In this document: positions 24,552 to 33,700 of the stretch, piece after piece
Position numbering within the stretch: the stretch's first letter is position 1
Layout of the letters: every line of letters starts with the position of its first letter
Assembly: GCA_050178015.1 (NCBI GenBank)
Contig: JBFXGM010000002.1
Location: 124,001 to 188,000, forward strand
Direction of reading: 5' to 3'
DNA: 64,000 nt
Source of the DNA: Gaoshiqia sp050178015
Lineage (GTDB): Bacteria > Bacteroidota > Bacteroidia > Bacteroidales > Prolixibacteraceae
Made by a program: the position numbers and the translations under genes
Notes under the pieces: generated by a model
What the model was told of the DNA's origin: nothing
Databases searched by the model: none
The model's input: only the letters and a program-made list of their open reading frames with translations

Positions 24552-25592
24552 TTATTTTTTAGGGAGCATTAATTCTACCTTATAGCTTGTCCGGTTATCG
24601 GTAATCCGAATCAGGTTGGGATTTCCGTAGATCAACTCCAGACGTTGCCTGATGTTACGCAGGCCGATCCCTTCACCTTTGCTTTTTACCGATTCCGGAT
24701 CGTAATCGTTTTCGATGGTCAGATGAAAATAAGCCTGTTCGGGCCGACAGGAAACGCGTATGGACACAGGGCTTGTGGCTTCGTAAACGCCGTATTTGAT
24801 GGCATTTTCAAGCAAGGGCTGCAGGATCATATTCGGGATCCGGGCTTGCAGGCAGGCTTCTTCAACCTCAAAAACAGGGAGCAGCTTCTTCCCGAACCGA
24901 ACCTTTTCAATTCCCAGGTACCGCTTGATATTTTCCAGCTCGTCGAGCAACGACACCGTTTCCTCCCTGTTATGTTGCAAGGAGTAACGCATGAAGGCAG
25001 ATAAGTTAATCACCATTTCCTGCGCTTTTTGAGGGTTGCTGATGGTTAACGAAGAGATGGAGTTCAGGCTATTGAATAAAAAGTGCGGGTTAATTTGAGA
25101 TTTAAGTGCGTTCAGCTCGGCATCGCGGACCAGCGATTTCAGTTCGGCTTCGCGCTTAATTTTTTCTTTTAACGAATCGTAATATCCTAATGCATAGAAA
25201 AAGACCACATAGCCGGCATACATTAAATAGCCAGCCAGGATATTGGATGGAAGCGCCCTATAGAAATTATCCAGATAAATTTCGTTTACCATTCCCACCG
25301 CAACGAAACCCATGTAAAGCCAGATGGCATTGAGAATTGATGCCGCAACCAAGTGGAACATCACATTCCACAGCCAATCATTTTCATTCAATCCGTTGTA
25401 GCGGATCAGGTACCAAATACTGGCGCCCAGAATAGGATACAACAGGAAAAGGTGCACCGATTCCAGCAAGGAGGCTTCCAGGTTCATATTGTTCCAAAAG
25501 GCTTGCAACAAACTGTTTCCCAGCCCCATTACCAGCCAAAACAGCCCGTAATAAAGAATCAATATCCGGTTATTAAAAAACGGGTGCTTCAC
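24552..25592 (-). CDS. LytS-type sensor histidine kinase
   Basis: 346-aa membrane kinase of the His_kinase (PF06580-type) family. The N-terminal third has four or so transmembrane helices (ILILYYGLFWLVMGLG, YLMYAGYVVFFYALGYY) with little periplasmic sequence, so it may sense within the membrane. A short coiled linker leads to the H-box INPHFLFNSLNSI (His about 169). The ATPase part contains PNMILQPLLENAIKYGV (N box) and GEGIGLRNIRQRL (G box). It is the partner of the LytTR regulator directly downstream. The two membrane proteins upstream are likely part of the same operon. Confidence 0.93.
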   Translation of the reverse strand: MKHPFFNNRILILYYGLFWLVMGLGNSLLQAFWNNMNLEASLLESVHLFLLYPILGASIWYLIRYNGLNENDWLWNVMFHLVAASILNAIWLYMGFVAVGMVNEIYLDNFYRALPSNILAGYLMYAGYVVFFYALGYYDSLKEKIKREAELKSLVRDAELNALKSQINPHFLFNSLNSISSLTISNPQKAQEMVINLSAFMRYSLQHNREETVSLLDELENIKRYLGIEKVRFGKKLLPVFEVEEACLQARIPNMILQPLLENAIKYGVYEATSPVSIRVSCRPEQAYFHLTIENDYDPESVKSKGEGIGLRNIRQRLELIYGNPNLIRITDNRTSYKVELMLPKK

Positions 25593-25634
25593 TCGTCCAG
25601 GAATTATCGGTTATTATTAAATGCTGAAGTCCTT

Positions 25635-26336
25635 TTACACATGTTTTATTTCCACACCGCCAAACGCCGTAATTCCCTTAATGACGATTGTTTTTGACGG
25701 ATCGTAATTGCCGGTTTGGAATGTATCGCCGCGCTTGTCGGTAAAAGCGCCGAAAATGGTGGTCACCTCGTTGCGCACATTCCAGTCGAGCGGCACCTTC
25801 ATCCCGGTTCCTCCAAAAATGCAAATGCAGTCGATAATAGCGCCTTGCGGGGCAAGTTTGGCCTTGCGAAAGTCATACTCGATGCCCCCGAAGATTGACG
25901 TGGACCGTCCGCCTTTCAATTCTTGCGAGTTGATAAATATCTCGCGACCGCCAAAGATGACAAAATCGTCAAATTGGTCAATCGACTTGTCAACGGGCCC
26001 TTGCTCAATTTGCCGGGTACAGCCTTTCTGCCTGTACAACAACGCCACGCCAACGGCAACCAACACCAGCGGCCAGTAGATGCGCCGCACCTCGCGCGGA
26101 ACAACCACCAGTTCGGGCAGAATGAAAAAACCGCCAATTGCAATTAGTACTACCCCACCCACACGGTTTCCGGCAAGCAAGGAAAATATTCCAATTGCGA
26201 TTAACAGCATTTGCCACGAAATCAGTAAATCAGCAATTCCCCAGGGAATAATATTCAGCCGCTGCAAAATCAAAATGCCCCCGATCACAATCAGCACAAC
26301 CCCCAGGTAAAAACGTTTATTTCCTCTTTGTTCCAT
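25635..26336 (-). CDS. LiaF-like transmembrane protein with cell-wall-stress C-terminal domain
   Basis: 233 aa. Four short hydrophobic helices occupy the first 105 residues (YLGVVLIVIGGILILQRL, LLISWQMLLIAIGIFSLLA, VGGVVLIAIGGFFILPEL, IYWPLVLVAVGVALLYR), the DUF5668/LiaI-LiaF type. They are followed by a soluble beta-helix-like domain with repeats such as DDFVIFGGREIFI, STSIFGGIEYDF and NEVTTIFGAFTDKR, as in LiaF and VraT-type stress proteins. Homologues in Firmicutes inhibit a cell-envelope-stress kinase. The neighbouring LytS/LytTR pair suggests a comparable role here, by inference. Confidence 0.82.
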   Translation of the reverse strand: MEQRGNKRFYLGVVLIVIGGILILQRLNIIPWGIADLLISWQMLLIAIGIFSLLAGNRVGGVVLIAIGGFFILPELVVVPREVRRIYWPLVLVAVGVALLYRQKGCTRQIEQGPVDKSIDQFDDFVIFGGREIFINSQELKGGRSTSIFGGIEYDFRKAKLAPQGAIIDCICIFGGTGMKVPLDWNVRNEVTTIFGAFTDKRGDTFQTGNYDPSKTIVIKGITAFGGVEIKHV

Positions 26337-26432
26337 AATCTAGTATCTTTCGTTGGCAACAGGTACTCGCTGCCGTTCCGTTCCCGAATTTAAAAATAAT
26401 CCACAAAAGCACACCATCTTTTCGCAAGCCGC

Positions 26433-26837
26433 TTATAAAAGCTTTGTCAAAAGAATTATCCCGACAATAATCAGCAACACGGGGAAGAATATGATAGCCA
26501 AAATACCGGGTATTATCAGATGTGGCATAAAGAGCAACACGGCAAACACCAACAATAAAATGCCAATTCCACGATGACCGATGACCAGCAGTACACCGGC
26601 AATCAGCAAAAGAACCGGCAGGCCAAATGTCCAGGCATGGACACGGAAAATTGTAAATATACCGGCAATTGCATGACGAATAGACTCCACAGCCGGAAAC
26701 CCAAGCTGCCAACCAAATTCTTTCAAGATCCAAAGCAACCCAACAATGATCAGGATGGTGCCTAAAAACGAACCGCCCCGCCGCTTTTCCGGATTGGATT
26801 GCGAACCATATTGCCTGCTATTTTGCTGTCTTTCCAT
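26433..26837 (-). CDS. Small LiaI-like polytopic membrane protein
   Basis: 134 aa from the ATG at 26837 (MERQQNSRQYGSQSNPEKRR); the frame is open further upstream but without a likely start. A basic, Gln/Asn-rich N-terminus is followed by glycine-rich hydrophobic helices (FLGTILIIVGLLWILKEFG, FGLPVLLLIAGVLLVIG, GIGILLLVFAVLLFMPHLI, FFPVLLIIVGIILLTKLL). The pattern fits the LiaI/DUF5668 group, like the next gene. It probably begins the four-gene operon ending with the LytTR regulator, with about 96 bases to the LiaF-like gene. Confidence 0.75.
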   Translation of the reverse strand: MERQQNSRQYGSQSNPEKRRGGSFLGTILIIVGLLWILKEFGWQLGFPAVESIRHAIAGIFTIFRVHAWTFGLPVLLLIAGVLLVIGHRGIGILLLVFAVLLFMPHLIIPGILAIIFFPVLLIIVGIILLTKLL

Positions 26838-27147
26838 GATTTTACGTTCTAATGAATTCGAAGTAAAGCTAACACTTCCGCCAAAAACAGCCGAAAACAG
26901 ATCGGTTAACGGAAGTGATTCATCGGTAAGACCAACATTCATACGAATCAGGCAAGGGCCTGCCAAATCGAAAAACCGGTAATTATCTGATTTTACGGGC
27001 CGGTAGATCCGGCCTGAAAGTTCGATTCGATTTTTGAAAAATAGGAAAAGAGGTTATCCAAAAACGATTTTTGAATAACCTCTTTCAAAACAGGATTAGT
27101 ATCACGTTCTTACGAACAGTGTGTTGTTTCTCGCAAAACTTGCTGTA
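26838..27147. other. 310-base gap between the LiaI-like gene and glnS
   Basis: Contains the upstream region of the LiaI-like gene, in which I do not see a clear TAnnTTTG element, and the glnS terminator. Nothing else is recognisable. Confidence 0.5.
27041..27085 (-). terminator. Terminator of glnS
   Basis: AAAGAGGTTAT (27047-27057) pairs with ATAACCTCTTT (27075-27085). After one mismatch the stem continues with CAAAAA/TTTTTG, leaving a 3-base loop. On the minus strand it is followed by CCTATTTTTC. Confidence 0.85.
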
Positions 27148-28845
27148 CTATTTATGTTTGTGCTTGGCCCAGGTGTCGCGTAGCTGTGCGGTCCGGTTGA
27201 AAACCAATTTTTCTCCGCAGCTGTCCAGGTCAACATTAAAATAGCCCAAACGCTCGAACTGAAACGAGTCCAATGGCTTGGCCCCCTTCACAAACGGCTC
27301 GATATAACAATCGGGAAGAACCTGAAGCGAATCCGAGTTCATGAATTCTTTGAAATCGATATCTTTGTGCCCATCCGGTTCTTCATCCGTAAACAAACGG
27401 TCGTACAGGCGCACTTCTGCCTTCACATTCTCAGTAGCCGACACCCAATGCAAGGTTGCTTTTACTTTTCGACCGTCGGGTGAATTTCCGCCGCGCGAAG
27501 CCGGATCGTACGTGCAGCGTAACTCGATAACCTTACCGGTTTCATCTTTCACCACTTCGTTGCAAGTAATAAAATAGGCGTAACGCAGGCGCACTTCGGT
27601 CCCCGGCGACAGCCTGAAAAATTTCTTCGGCGGGTTTTCCATAAAATCATCGCGTTCAATATAAAGCTCGCGGGTAAAGGGCACCTGGCGCGTACCGGCT
27701 TCGTGGTTCTCAGGGTTGTTAATAGCTTCCATCTCTTCAACCTGACCTTCGGGATAGTTGGTAATAACCACCTTCAACGGATCGAGCACGCCCATCACAC
27801 GTTGAGCATGTTTGTTCAGGTCTTCGCGCACGCTATGTTCCAATAAGGCGACATCAATCACGCCGTCCACTTTCGTAACGCCAATGCGGTCGGAGAAATT
27901 ACGGATTGATGCCGGAGTATAACCACGGCGGCGCAGTCCCGAAATGGTCGGCATACGCGGATCGTCCCACCCTTTAACATGCTTATCTTTCACCAGTTCC
28001 AGCAGCTTGCGCTTGCTCATCACCGTGTATGTCAGGTTCAAACGGGCAAACTCAATTTGCCGCGGACGGTAGTCGCTGTCCATCAGCTGGTCGATAAACC
28101 AGTCGTACAGCGGGCGGTGCACTTCAAATTCCAGGGTACAGATGGAATGGGTAATGCCCTCCCAAAAATCGCACTGCCCATGGGCAAAGTCGTACATGGG
28201 GTAAATGCACCATTCGTCGCCGGTGCGGTGGTGCGGGGTTTTCATGATCCGGTAAATGATCGGGTCGCGCATGTGCATGTTGGGCGATGCCATATCAATT
28301 TTGGCACGAAGGACGCGGTCGCCTTCATTAAATTCACCGGCTTTCATCCGCATAAAAAGGTCGAGGTTCTCCTCAACCGAACGGCCCCGGAACGGGCTTT
28401 CCATCCCCGGCCGGGTTGGCGTACCCTTCTGGCTACTGATGGTTTCAGCGTCCTGATCGTCCACATAAGCTTTGCCATCGCGGATCAGTTTCACGGCAAA
28501 GTCAAACAGTTTCCCGAAATAGTCGGACGCATAATATTCGCGGTCTCCCCAGTCAAATCCTAGCCAGCGCACATCTTCCTTGATCGAATCCACATACTCG
28601 GTTTCTTCTTTGGTGGGGTTGGTGTCGTCAAAACGCAGGTTGGTCAACCCATTGTATTTCTGAGCGGTCCCAAAATTCAGGCAAATCGACTTGGCATGTC
28701 CGATATGCAAATATCCGTTGGGCTCGGGCGGGAAACGGGTATGCACCCGGGCCCCGTTCTTTCCGGCTTTTATTTCCTCTTCAACAATTTGATGAATGAA
28801 GTTTTTCTTGACCACCATTTCTTTTTCAGGACTACTTTCGCTCAT
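27148..28845 (-). CDS. glnS: Glutaminyl-tRNA synthetase
   Basis: Class I aminoacyl-tRNA synthetase charging tRNA-Gln, 565 aa. The HIGH motif is at 47-50 in PPEPNGYLHIGHAKS and the KMSKS-equivalent is VMSKRKL near 275. GWDDPRMPTISGLRRRGYTP and the C-terminal beta-barrel anticodon-binding domains (RFFRLSPGTEVRLRYAYFI) are diagnostic of GlnRS rather than GluRS. Its presence implies direct glutaminylation. A TACTTTTG element at 29007-29000 (minus) could be its -7 box, about 155 bases upstream, with no clear -33 partner. Confidence 0.97.
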   Translation of the reverse strand: MSESSPEKEMVVKKNFIHQIVEEEIKAGKNGARVHTRFPPEPNGYLHIGHAKSICLNFGTAQKYNGLTNLRFDDTNPTKEETEYVDSIKEDVRWLGFDWGDREYYASDYFGKLFDFAVKLIRDGKAYVDDQDAETISSQKGTPTRPGMESPFRGRSVEENLDLFMRMKAGEFNEGDRVLRAKIDMASPNMHMRDPIIYRIMKTPHHRTGDEWCIYPMYDFAHGQCDFWEGITHSICTLEFEVHRPLYDWFIDQLMDSDYRPRQIEFARLNLTYTVMSKRKLLELVKDKHVKGWDDPRMPTISGLRRRGYTPASIRNFSDRIGVTKVDGVIDVALLEHSVREDLNKHAQRVMGVLDPLKVVITNYPEGQVEEMEAINNPENHEAGTRQVPFTRELYIERDDFMENPPKKFFRLSPGTEVRLRYAYFITCNEVVKDETGKVIELRCTYDPASRGGNSPDGRKVKATLHWVSATENVKAEVRLYDRLFTDEEPDGHKDIDFKEFMNSDSLQVLPDCYIEPFVKGAKPLDSFQFERLGYFNVDLDSCGEKLVFNRTAQLRDTWAKHKHK

Positions 28846-29121
28846 ATAACTCAGTTGTTAAATTTTCAGTAACAATAAAAAACACATCTCAACATCTCCG
28901 ATAGTTGCAAAAATCAAGAGCTTATGATGATGTTTGTCCACGTGCCGGATTGCCGGCCCTCCTTGAATAGTTTCGGGCAGAGGTTCTTTTGGATCAGCAC
29001 AAAAGTATAAAATGATTCAGCATAAAAGGATTTCATCCCCAACAAAATGACCACCTGAAAAAGAAAAATTAATTTTACCGGGCAATAACCCTCAGTGATT
29101 GAAACCTCAAAAAAAAGAAAG

Positions 29122-29475
29122 ATGTCCGGACTGATTGAAATTGAAGGAATGGAATTTTATGCCTATCACGGGCACTACCCGGTGGAAAAGCAAGTTGGCA
29201 CGCGATTTATCGTTTCGGTACAACTGGTAACCGACTGTGAAAAAGCGGGACGGACAGACCGGCTGGAAGATGCTTTAAATTACCAATCTGTTTATGACCT
29301 GATTAAGCAGGAGATGGCCAGCCCTTCCGATTTATTGGAACATGTCTGCACCCGGATCCTGGATGCGCTCTATGCCAGTTTTCCAACGTTGGAGCAAGCA
29401 ACCATCAAGCTATCGAAGATGAACCCACCGATGGGCGGACAAATCGGAAAGGTGAGCGTAAGTTTAACACGGTAG
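29122..29475 (+). CDS. folB: Dihydroneopterin aldolase FolB
   Basis: Converts 7,8-dihydroneopterin to 6-hydroxymethyl-dihydropterin in folate synthesis. From the ATG at 29122 (MSGLIEIEGMEFYAYHG) it has 117 aa, matching the family; a GTG at 29095 would add nine basic residues unlike homologues. The motifs are FYAYHGHYPVEKQVGTRF near the N-terminus, the DALNYQSVYDLI region, LLEHVCTRILDAL with the substrate-binding Glu, and the catalytic Lys in ATIKLSKMNPPMGG. It is a single gene ahead of tRNA-Cys. Confidence 0.94.
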   Translation: MSGLIEIEGMEFYAYHGHYPVEKQVGTRFIVSVQLVTDCEKAGRTDRLEDALNYQSVYDLIKQEMASPSDLLEHVCTRILDALYASFPTLEQATIKLSKMNPPMGGQIGKVSVSLTR

Positions 29476-29541
29476 TAAAATCGTTGCGCTGGTTGTTGCA
29501 AAGCTGGAAAATTTATCTAAATTTGCAATCCCGAAAAACAA

Positions 29542-29612
29542 GGTCGGTTGGCCGAGTGGCTAGGCAACGGTCTGCAAAACCGTGTACGGCGGTTCGAATC
29601 CGCCACCGACCT
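29542..29612 (+). tRNA. tRNA-Cys (anticodon GCA)
   Basis: A 71-base cloverleaf. Acceptor arm GGTCGGT pairs with ACCGACC (29605-29611), the D-arm carries GGCTAGGC, the anticodon stem ACGGT/ACCGT encloses the loop CTGCAAA with anticodon GCA, and the T-arm CGG-TTCGAAT-CCG has the standard TTCGAAT loop. The CCA end is not encoded. A strong terminator follows 12 bases later. Confidence 0.97.
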
Positions 29613-29623
29613 CAACCTACGAA

Positions 29624-29656
29624 AAAAAGCTGTTCCGCAAAAGAACAGCTTTTTCT
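29624..29656 (+). terminator. Terminator after tRNA-Cys
   Basis: AAAAAGCTGTTC (29624-29635) pairs perfectly with GAACAGCTTTTT (29643-29654) around a 7-base loop. The symmetrical A and T runs mean it could also stop the convergent phosphoribosyltransferase transcript. Confidence 0.93.
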
Positions 29657-29684
29657 GTTTATATCGGCCAATCTTAAATTTCAG

Positions 29685-30086
29685 CTATTTCCAAGGCCAC
29701 TTCACACATTCTTTCACCTCGGGAAAAAGAACGTAATCGGCTTTTCCTTTTAGTGCAAAAGTTTGAATATTCGGCAATCCCAAGGCCGAGATAGCTTGCT
29801 GCATGGTTTTCCCGGATACGGAAACATCATCCACCAACAGTATTTTTTTGCCTTTCAGATCTTGGCCCGGCGCTAATCCCCGAATGACCAACGGTTCTTC
29901 GCGCTGTGGCGTATTTGTTTCGTCGCGGTAGTTCAGGGTGATGATTTGCAGGTCACAATTCAGGTGAAAAGCCACCAAACTGGCAGCCACCACCCCTCCG
30001 GTCCCGATGCCAATCACCAGGTCCACCTCCGGCAAATGCTGCTGTCGCAGTCTTTCGCTGATTTCCTGAAAAGAAAGCGGGACCAT
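29685..30086 (-). CDS. Phosphoribosyltransferase-family protein
   Basis: 133-aa protein of the type I PRTase fold. The PRPP-binding signature is ILLVDDVSVSGKTMQQAI (about residues 79-96). VIGIGTGGVVAASLVAFHL near the N-terminus is the PPi loop region. The length is at the short end for nucleobase PRTases, and no substrate-specific hood can be assigned. It starts directly where the upstream membrane-protein gene stops, so the two are made together. A nucleobase-salvage role, with the membrane protein as importer, is inference. Confidence 0.85.
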   Translation of the reverse strand: MVPLSFQEISERLRQQHLPEVDLVIGIGTGGVVAASLVAFHLNCDLQIITLNYRDETNTPQREEPLVIRGLAPGQDLKGKKILLVDDVSVSGKTMQQAISALGLPNIQTFALKGKADYVLFPEVKECVKWPWK

Positions 30087-30602
30087 CTATTTTCCGATCT
30101 TCAACAATACGAAGTTAAACATGGCCAGAACCAGGATTCCGGGGATACCAACCACGATGGCGCCCATCCAGAACGCAAACGGGGAAGCAATCACACCCAA
30201 AACGCTCATGAGCAAGGCTGCCACCAATGAAGCGCCAATAAAAGCCAGCGGGGCTGCCAGATAGTTTACATGCCGGACATCCTTCAACCAGCTGACCACC
30301 AACACAAAAAGAACAACCTCCACACTCATTATGAGTACCATTTCGGGGACTGGCCGACCCAAAATCAGGTAGTTGAGTAATGGGGCTGCCAATCCGGCAA
30401 TCAGGGCAACGTGTTTGCGAAAAAAGAACACTGCCACCAATGGGGCTATGAAGATGGGCAAGAACACTTTACCGGCCAGGTTGCCGCCAATATCCGGCAA
30501 CAGGTGGACCAAAAACGGAATCAACATGGTTGCGCCAAGCACGATAAGTGTTTCGACAACCTGAATTTTTTCGATGCGAAAAGCGCTGACTGGATTATTC
30601 AT
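30087..30602 (-). CDS. Polytopic membrane protein resembling ECF transporter S components
   Basis: 171 aa with five to six predicted helices, including VVETLIVLGATMLIPFLVHLL, VFLPIFIAPLVAVFFF, HVALIAGLAAPLLNYLI, MVLIMSVEVVLFVLVVSWL and FIGASLVAALLMSVLGVIA. The size and the GLAAPLLNYLILGRPVPEM-type loop resemble ECF S subunits that bind vitamins or bases. No ECF ATPase or T component is in the window, as is common for S units sharing a central module. It is coupled to the phosphoribosyltransferase gene with no gap. TAATTTTG (30634-30627, minus) is a plausible -7 box. Confidence 0.7.
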   Translation of the reverse strand: MNNPVSAFRIEKIQVVETLIVLGATMLIPFLVHLLPDIGGNLAGKVFLPIFIAPLVAVFFFRKHVALIAGLAAPLLNYLILGRPVPEMVLIMSVEVVLFVLVVSWLKDVRHVNYLAAPLAFIGASLVAALLMSVLGVIASPFAFWMGAIVVGIPGILVLAMFNFVLLKIGK

Positions 30603-30700
30603 ATCTCTATCGATTTAGTAGAATAACAAAATTATACGTTTTTGTGTTTAAACAGCGATTTTATGTTTGTCAGTGGTGAAATAATACGTTTCAGCAAACA

Positions 30701-33700
30701 CTATTTGTATAGCGGAATCTCCATAAAGAAAGTTGTTCCGTGTTCAATCTCAGTTTCGAACCAGATTCGGCCGCGAAACGTTTCCGTAATCTTTTTAACG
30801 ATGGCCAGCCCCAATCCCATACCGCTGGTTTTGGTGGTAAAATTGGGTTGGAACATCTGCTGCCGGATGGCCTCCGGAATACCAACCCCATTGTCCTCCA
30901 CCGAGATGATGGCAACCTCATCGTCCTTTTGAAGACTAACCGTAACTTGTCCTTTTCGTTTTGGAGGAATGGACTGGATCGCATTCTTAACCAGGTTTAC
31001 CACAGCTCTCGAAACCTGTTCCTTGTCGGCAAACACCAGCACATAATCAAGCCCGTTTAGTTCCAACAGGAACTTTATTTGATGGCTCGATTCGAACAAC
31101 TCGGCCACATGCCGGAGGCGTTCGGACAGGTTAAAGACCTCATTTCTGGCCTTGGGTATTTTGGCAAAGTTGGAAAACTCGGTGGCAATATCCGAGAGGG
31201 TGTCAATTTGTTCGATCAAAGTTCGCGTCACCCGGTCAAAATATTCGCCGTAATGAGCGCTATTTTCGGCCTTTGCCCGCTGTAAGTATTGAATATTCAA
31301 CTTCATGGGGGTAAGCGGATTCTTGATTTCGTGAGCGATCTGCTTGGCCATCTCACGCCAGGCCAGCTCCCGTTCGGTACGGGCCAGCAGTTCGGCGCTG
31401 TCGGCCAGTTCTTCCACTTTCCGGTTATATTCCTGCACCAGGGCCCCAATTTCATCGTCGCGCTGGTAGGTAATTTGTTCATTTTTCTTATCCAGCTGAA
31501 TGCCTTTCAGTTTTTCGCGGATCAAACTAAGCGGACGGGTAATTTGGTTAGCCAACAAAACCGCCACAAGCACACTGGCAAAAAAGAGCAAAACATACAG
31601 GTTGATAAAGGCTACGATAAAGGTGGAAACCTCTTGTTTCAGCTTATCGCCACGGGTAAAATACGGCAGGTTGATAAACCCAAGGTACTCGCCTTTATTA
31701 TTGATGATGGGTTCGTAAATCGACAAAAAAGAAAGATTGCCAATCCTTTCCGGCTGCATGTAGCTAATCTGATAATTCTCCGTTAGCTCGTAAAAAGCCT
31801 GCGCATCCATGCGGGTCGAAATAATCCCCCGGTTAATAATTTCGGGTCGCGAGGAAGCGATCATTTCCCCGTCGATGCCATAAATATTGATATCGGTCCG
31901 GAAAATATTAGAAAGGTCATTCAGCTCGCGCCACAGCCAGCCTTCCACTTCCACGTTAAACTCATCCACCTCACTCAACCGAAGGTTTATTTCTTCGGCA
32001 ATCGACTTCATCTTTTCATTCAGGTCGTCCTGGTGCTTATTTTCGTACTCACGAATATTGTAATAAATGGTACCACCTGCCACCACCAGCAACGAAAGCA
32101 ACACCACCGCAATAATGGAAGCCTGGATCCGAAACTTCAGGTCGTAAATTAAGGCCTGCCTGCGGTAATTGGCGTTACCGGCAAATACGACCACTAAAAT
32201 AAAAACGAAGTAGAAGACAAATAAATACGGAAACGAAATCAGGTAATCGATAAACTCGAACGAGCTGGTGCTGACCAGGATGTAGTTATTATTATCCAAC
32301 CGGTAAATCAGATGGTCATAACCATCCCACTTTTTTAAAACGAACTCTTCCTTGCTGTTCCCAAGGTCATAGGTATTGATGTAGTAATTGTACTGATAGT
32401 CACCACTTAGGTACACCAGGTCGTTATTGAAATATTTGGCATAGGAAAACTGCCGGTAACGTTCGGGCTTTTGCAACGACCTGTCGAGCAATAGTTCGGG
32501 AAACCCGGCGCCCTCGGGCAATAATTTCGACTTCAGTTCAATAAAAACCGAGATACCCAGCGAGTCGGACGAAAGCGGGTAAAATAATTTTCCAAAGTAC
32601 GAAATTCGTCCGTTCATGTTATCCAGGTAATAAAAATTGGTACCCGGAATTTGCGTGCCATAGTCGGCAATCATTTCATCAAAAAACGGGAAGCAAGGCA
32701 CCAGCCGGTTGTCTGGCTGCACCAGCAAACTATCCGATCCGTCGCAAACGGTAATCTGACTGTCATATTTCCGGAAATAACCACTGAAATATTGGTGGAC
32801 AACATATTCCTCGAGGTGCGAGTAAGACGATGACAACAGGTAGGGAATCACCGAATCCGTACTCATTTCCTGCTGCATCTCGGTTAAAAAAACTTCGGCA
32901 GCCGGGTCGTGTTCCGAATACAAATTAATCGCCATCAACTGTTGAATTTGTTGCCGCCGGTTATTGTTATGATTTTGGATGATAATCAGCGTAAAAAAAG
33001 TAAACAACGATACGAAGTAAATCAGGAAGGAAAGCGAAAAGCGCTTTAGCTGGGTTTTTTGCAGGACTAAAACCGAAAAATTGGTGATCAGAAACAGGCA
33101 CAGCGCATACAGATTGACATTCCGAACCCAAATGGCCAGGATAACCGAACCTATAAGCAGAAAGGCATGCGCCAGCAGAAACCGTCGGCGGGGCAGATGA
33201 ACTTCGCTTGCTTCGACCACCTTCAGGTTGATAATGAAAGCTGAAAAAAACAGCAAGGCAATAATTAAGTAGCCCACCAGGCTGTATTGATTGATGTTGT
33301 CGATCCGGTTAAGCTGAAACGAAAAGCTGCTGTTCCGGATCAGATTCTGTACCAGGAAGTTGACCAACAAATAAAACAAGGCAATAAATCCATAAGCCAC
33401 CACCAGCTCGTAAATTTGTTTCTTTTTCGAGAAGACAAAATCCTTGGCAAAATTGAGGCTCCAAAAAAAGATCAGGATGGTGAACAACAATAAATCGCCC
33501 AGCGAGGGCAACCAAAAAGAATAGGCGTACAAGGCAGGTGAAAATACGTCGAAAGCATAACAAACATTCGGGAACCGGAACAGAATATGAAGCCAGTAAA
33601 ACCCAAAAAGCGATAATCCCAACACCGCCACCCGTAATATAAAATGTTCGTGCCGGTATTGCTTGAACATCACCCGGGCAAAAAGAAACAAGGCCAGCAG

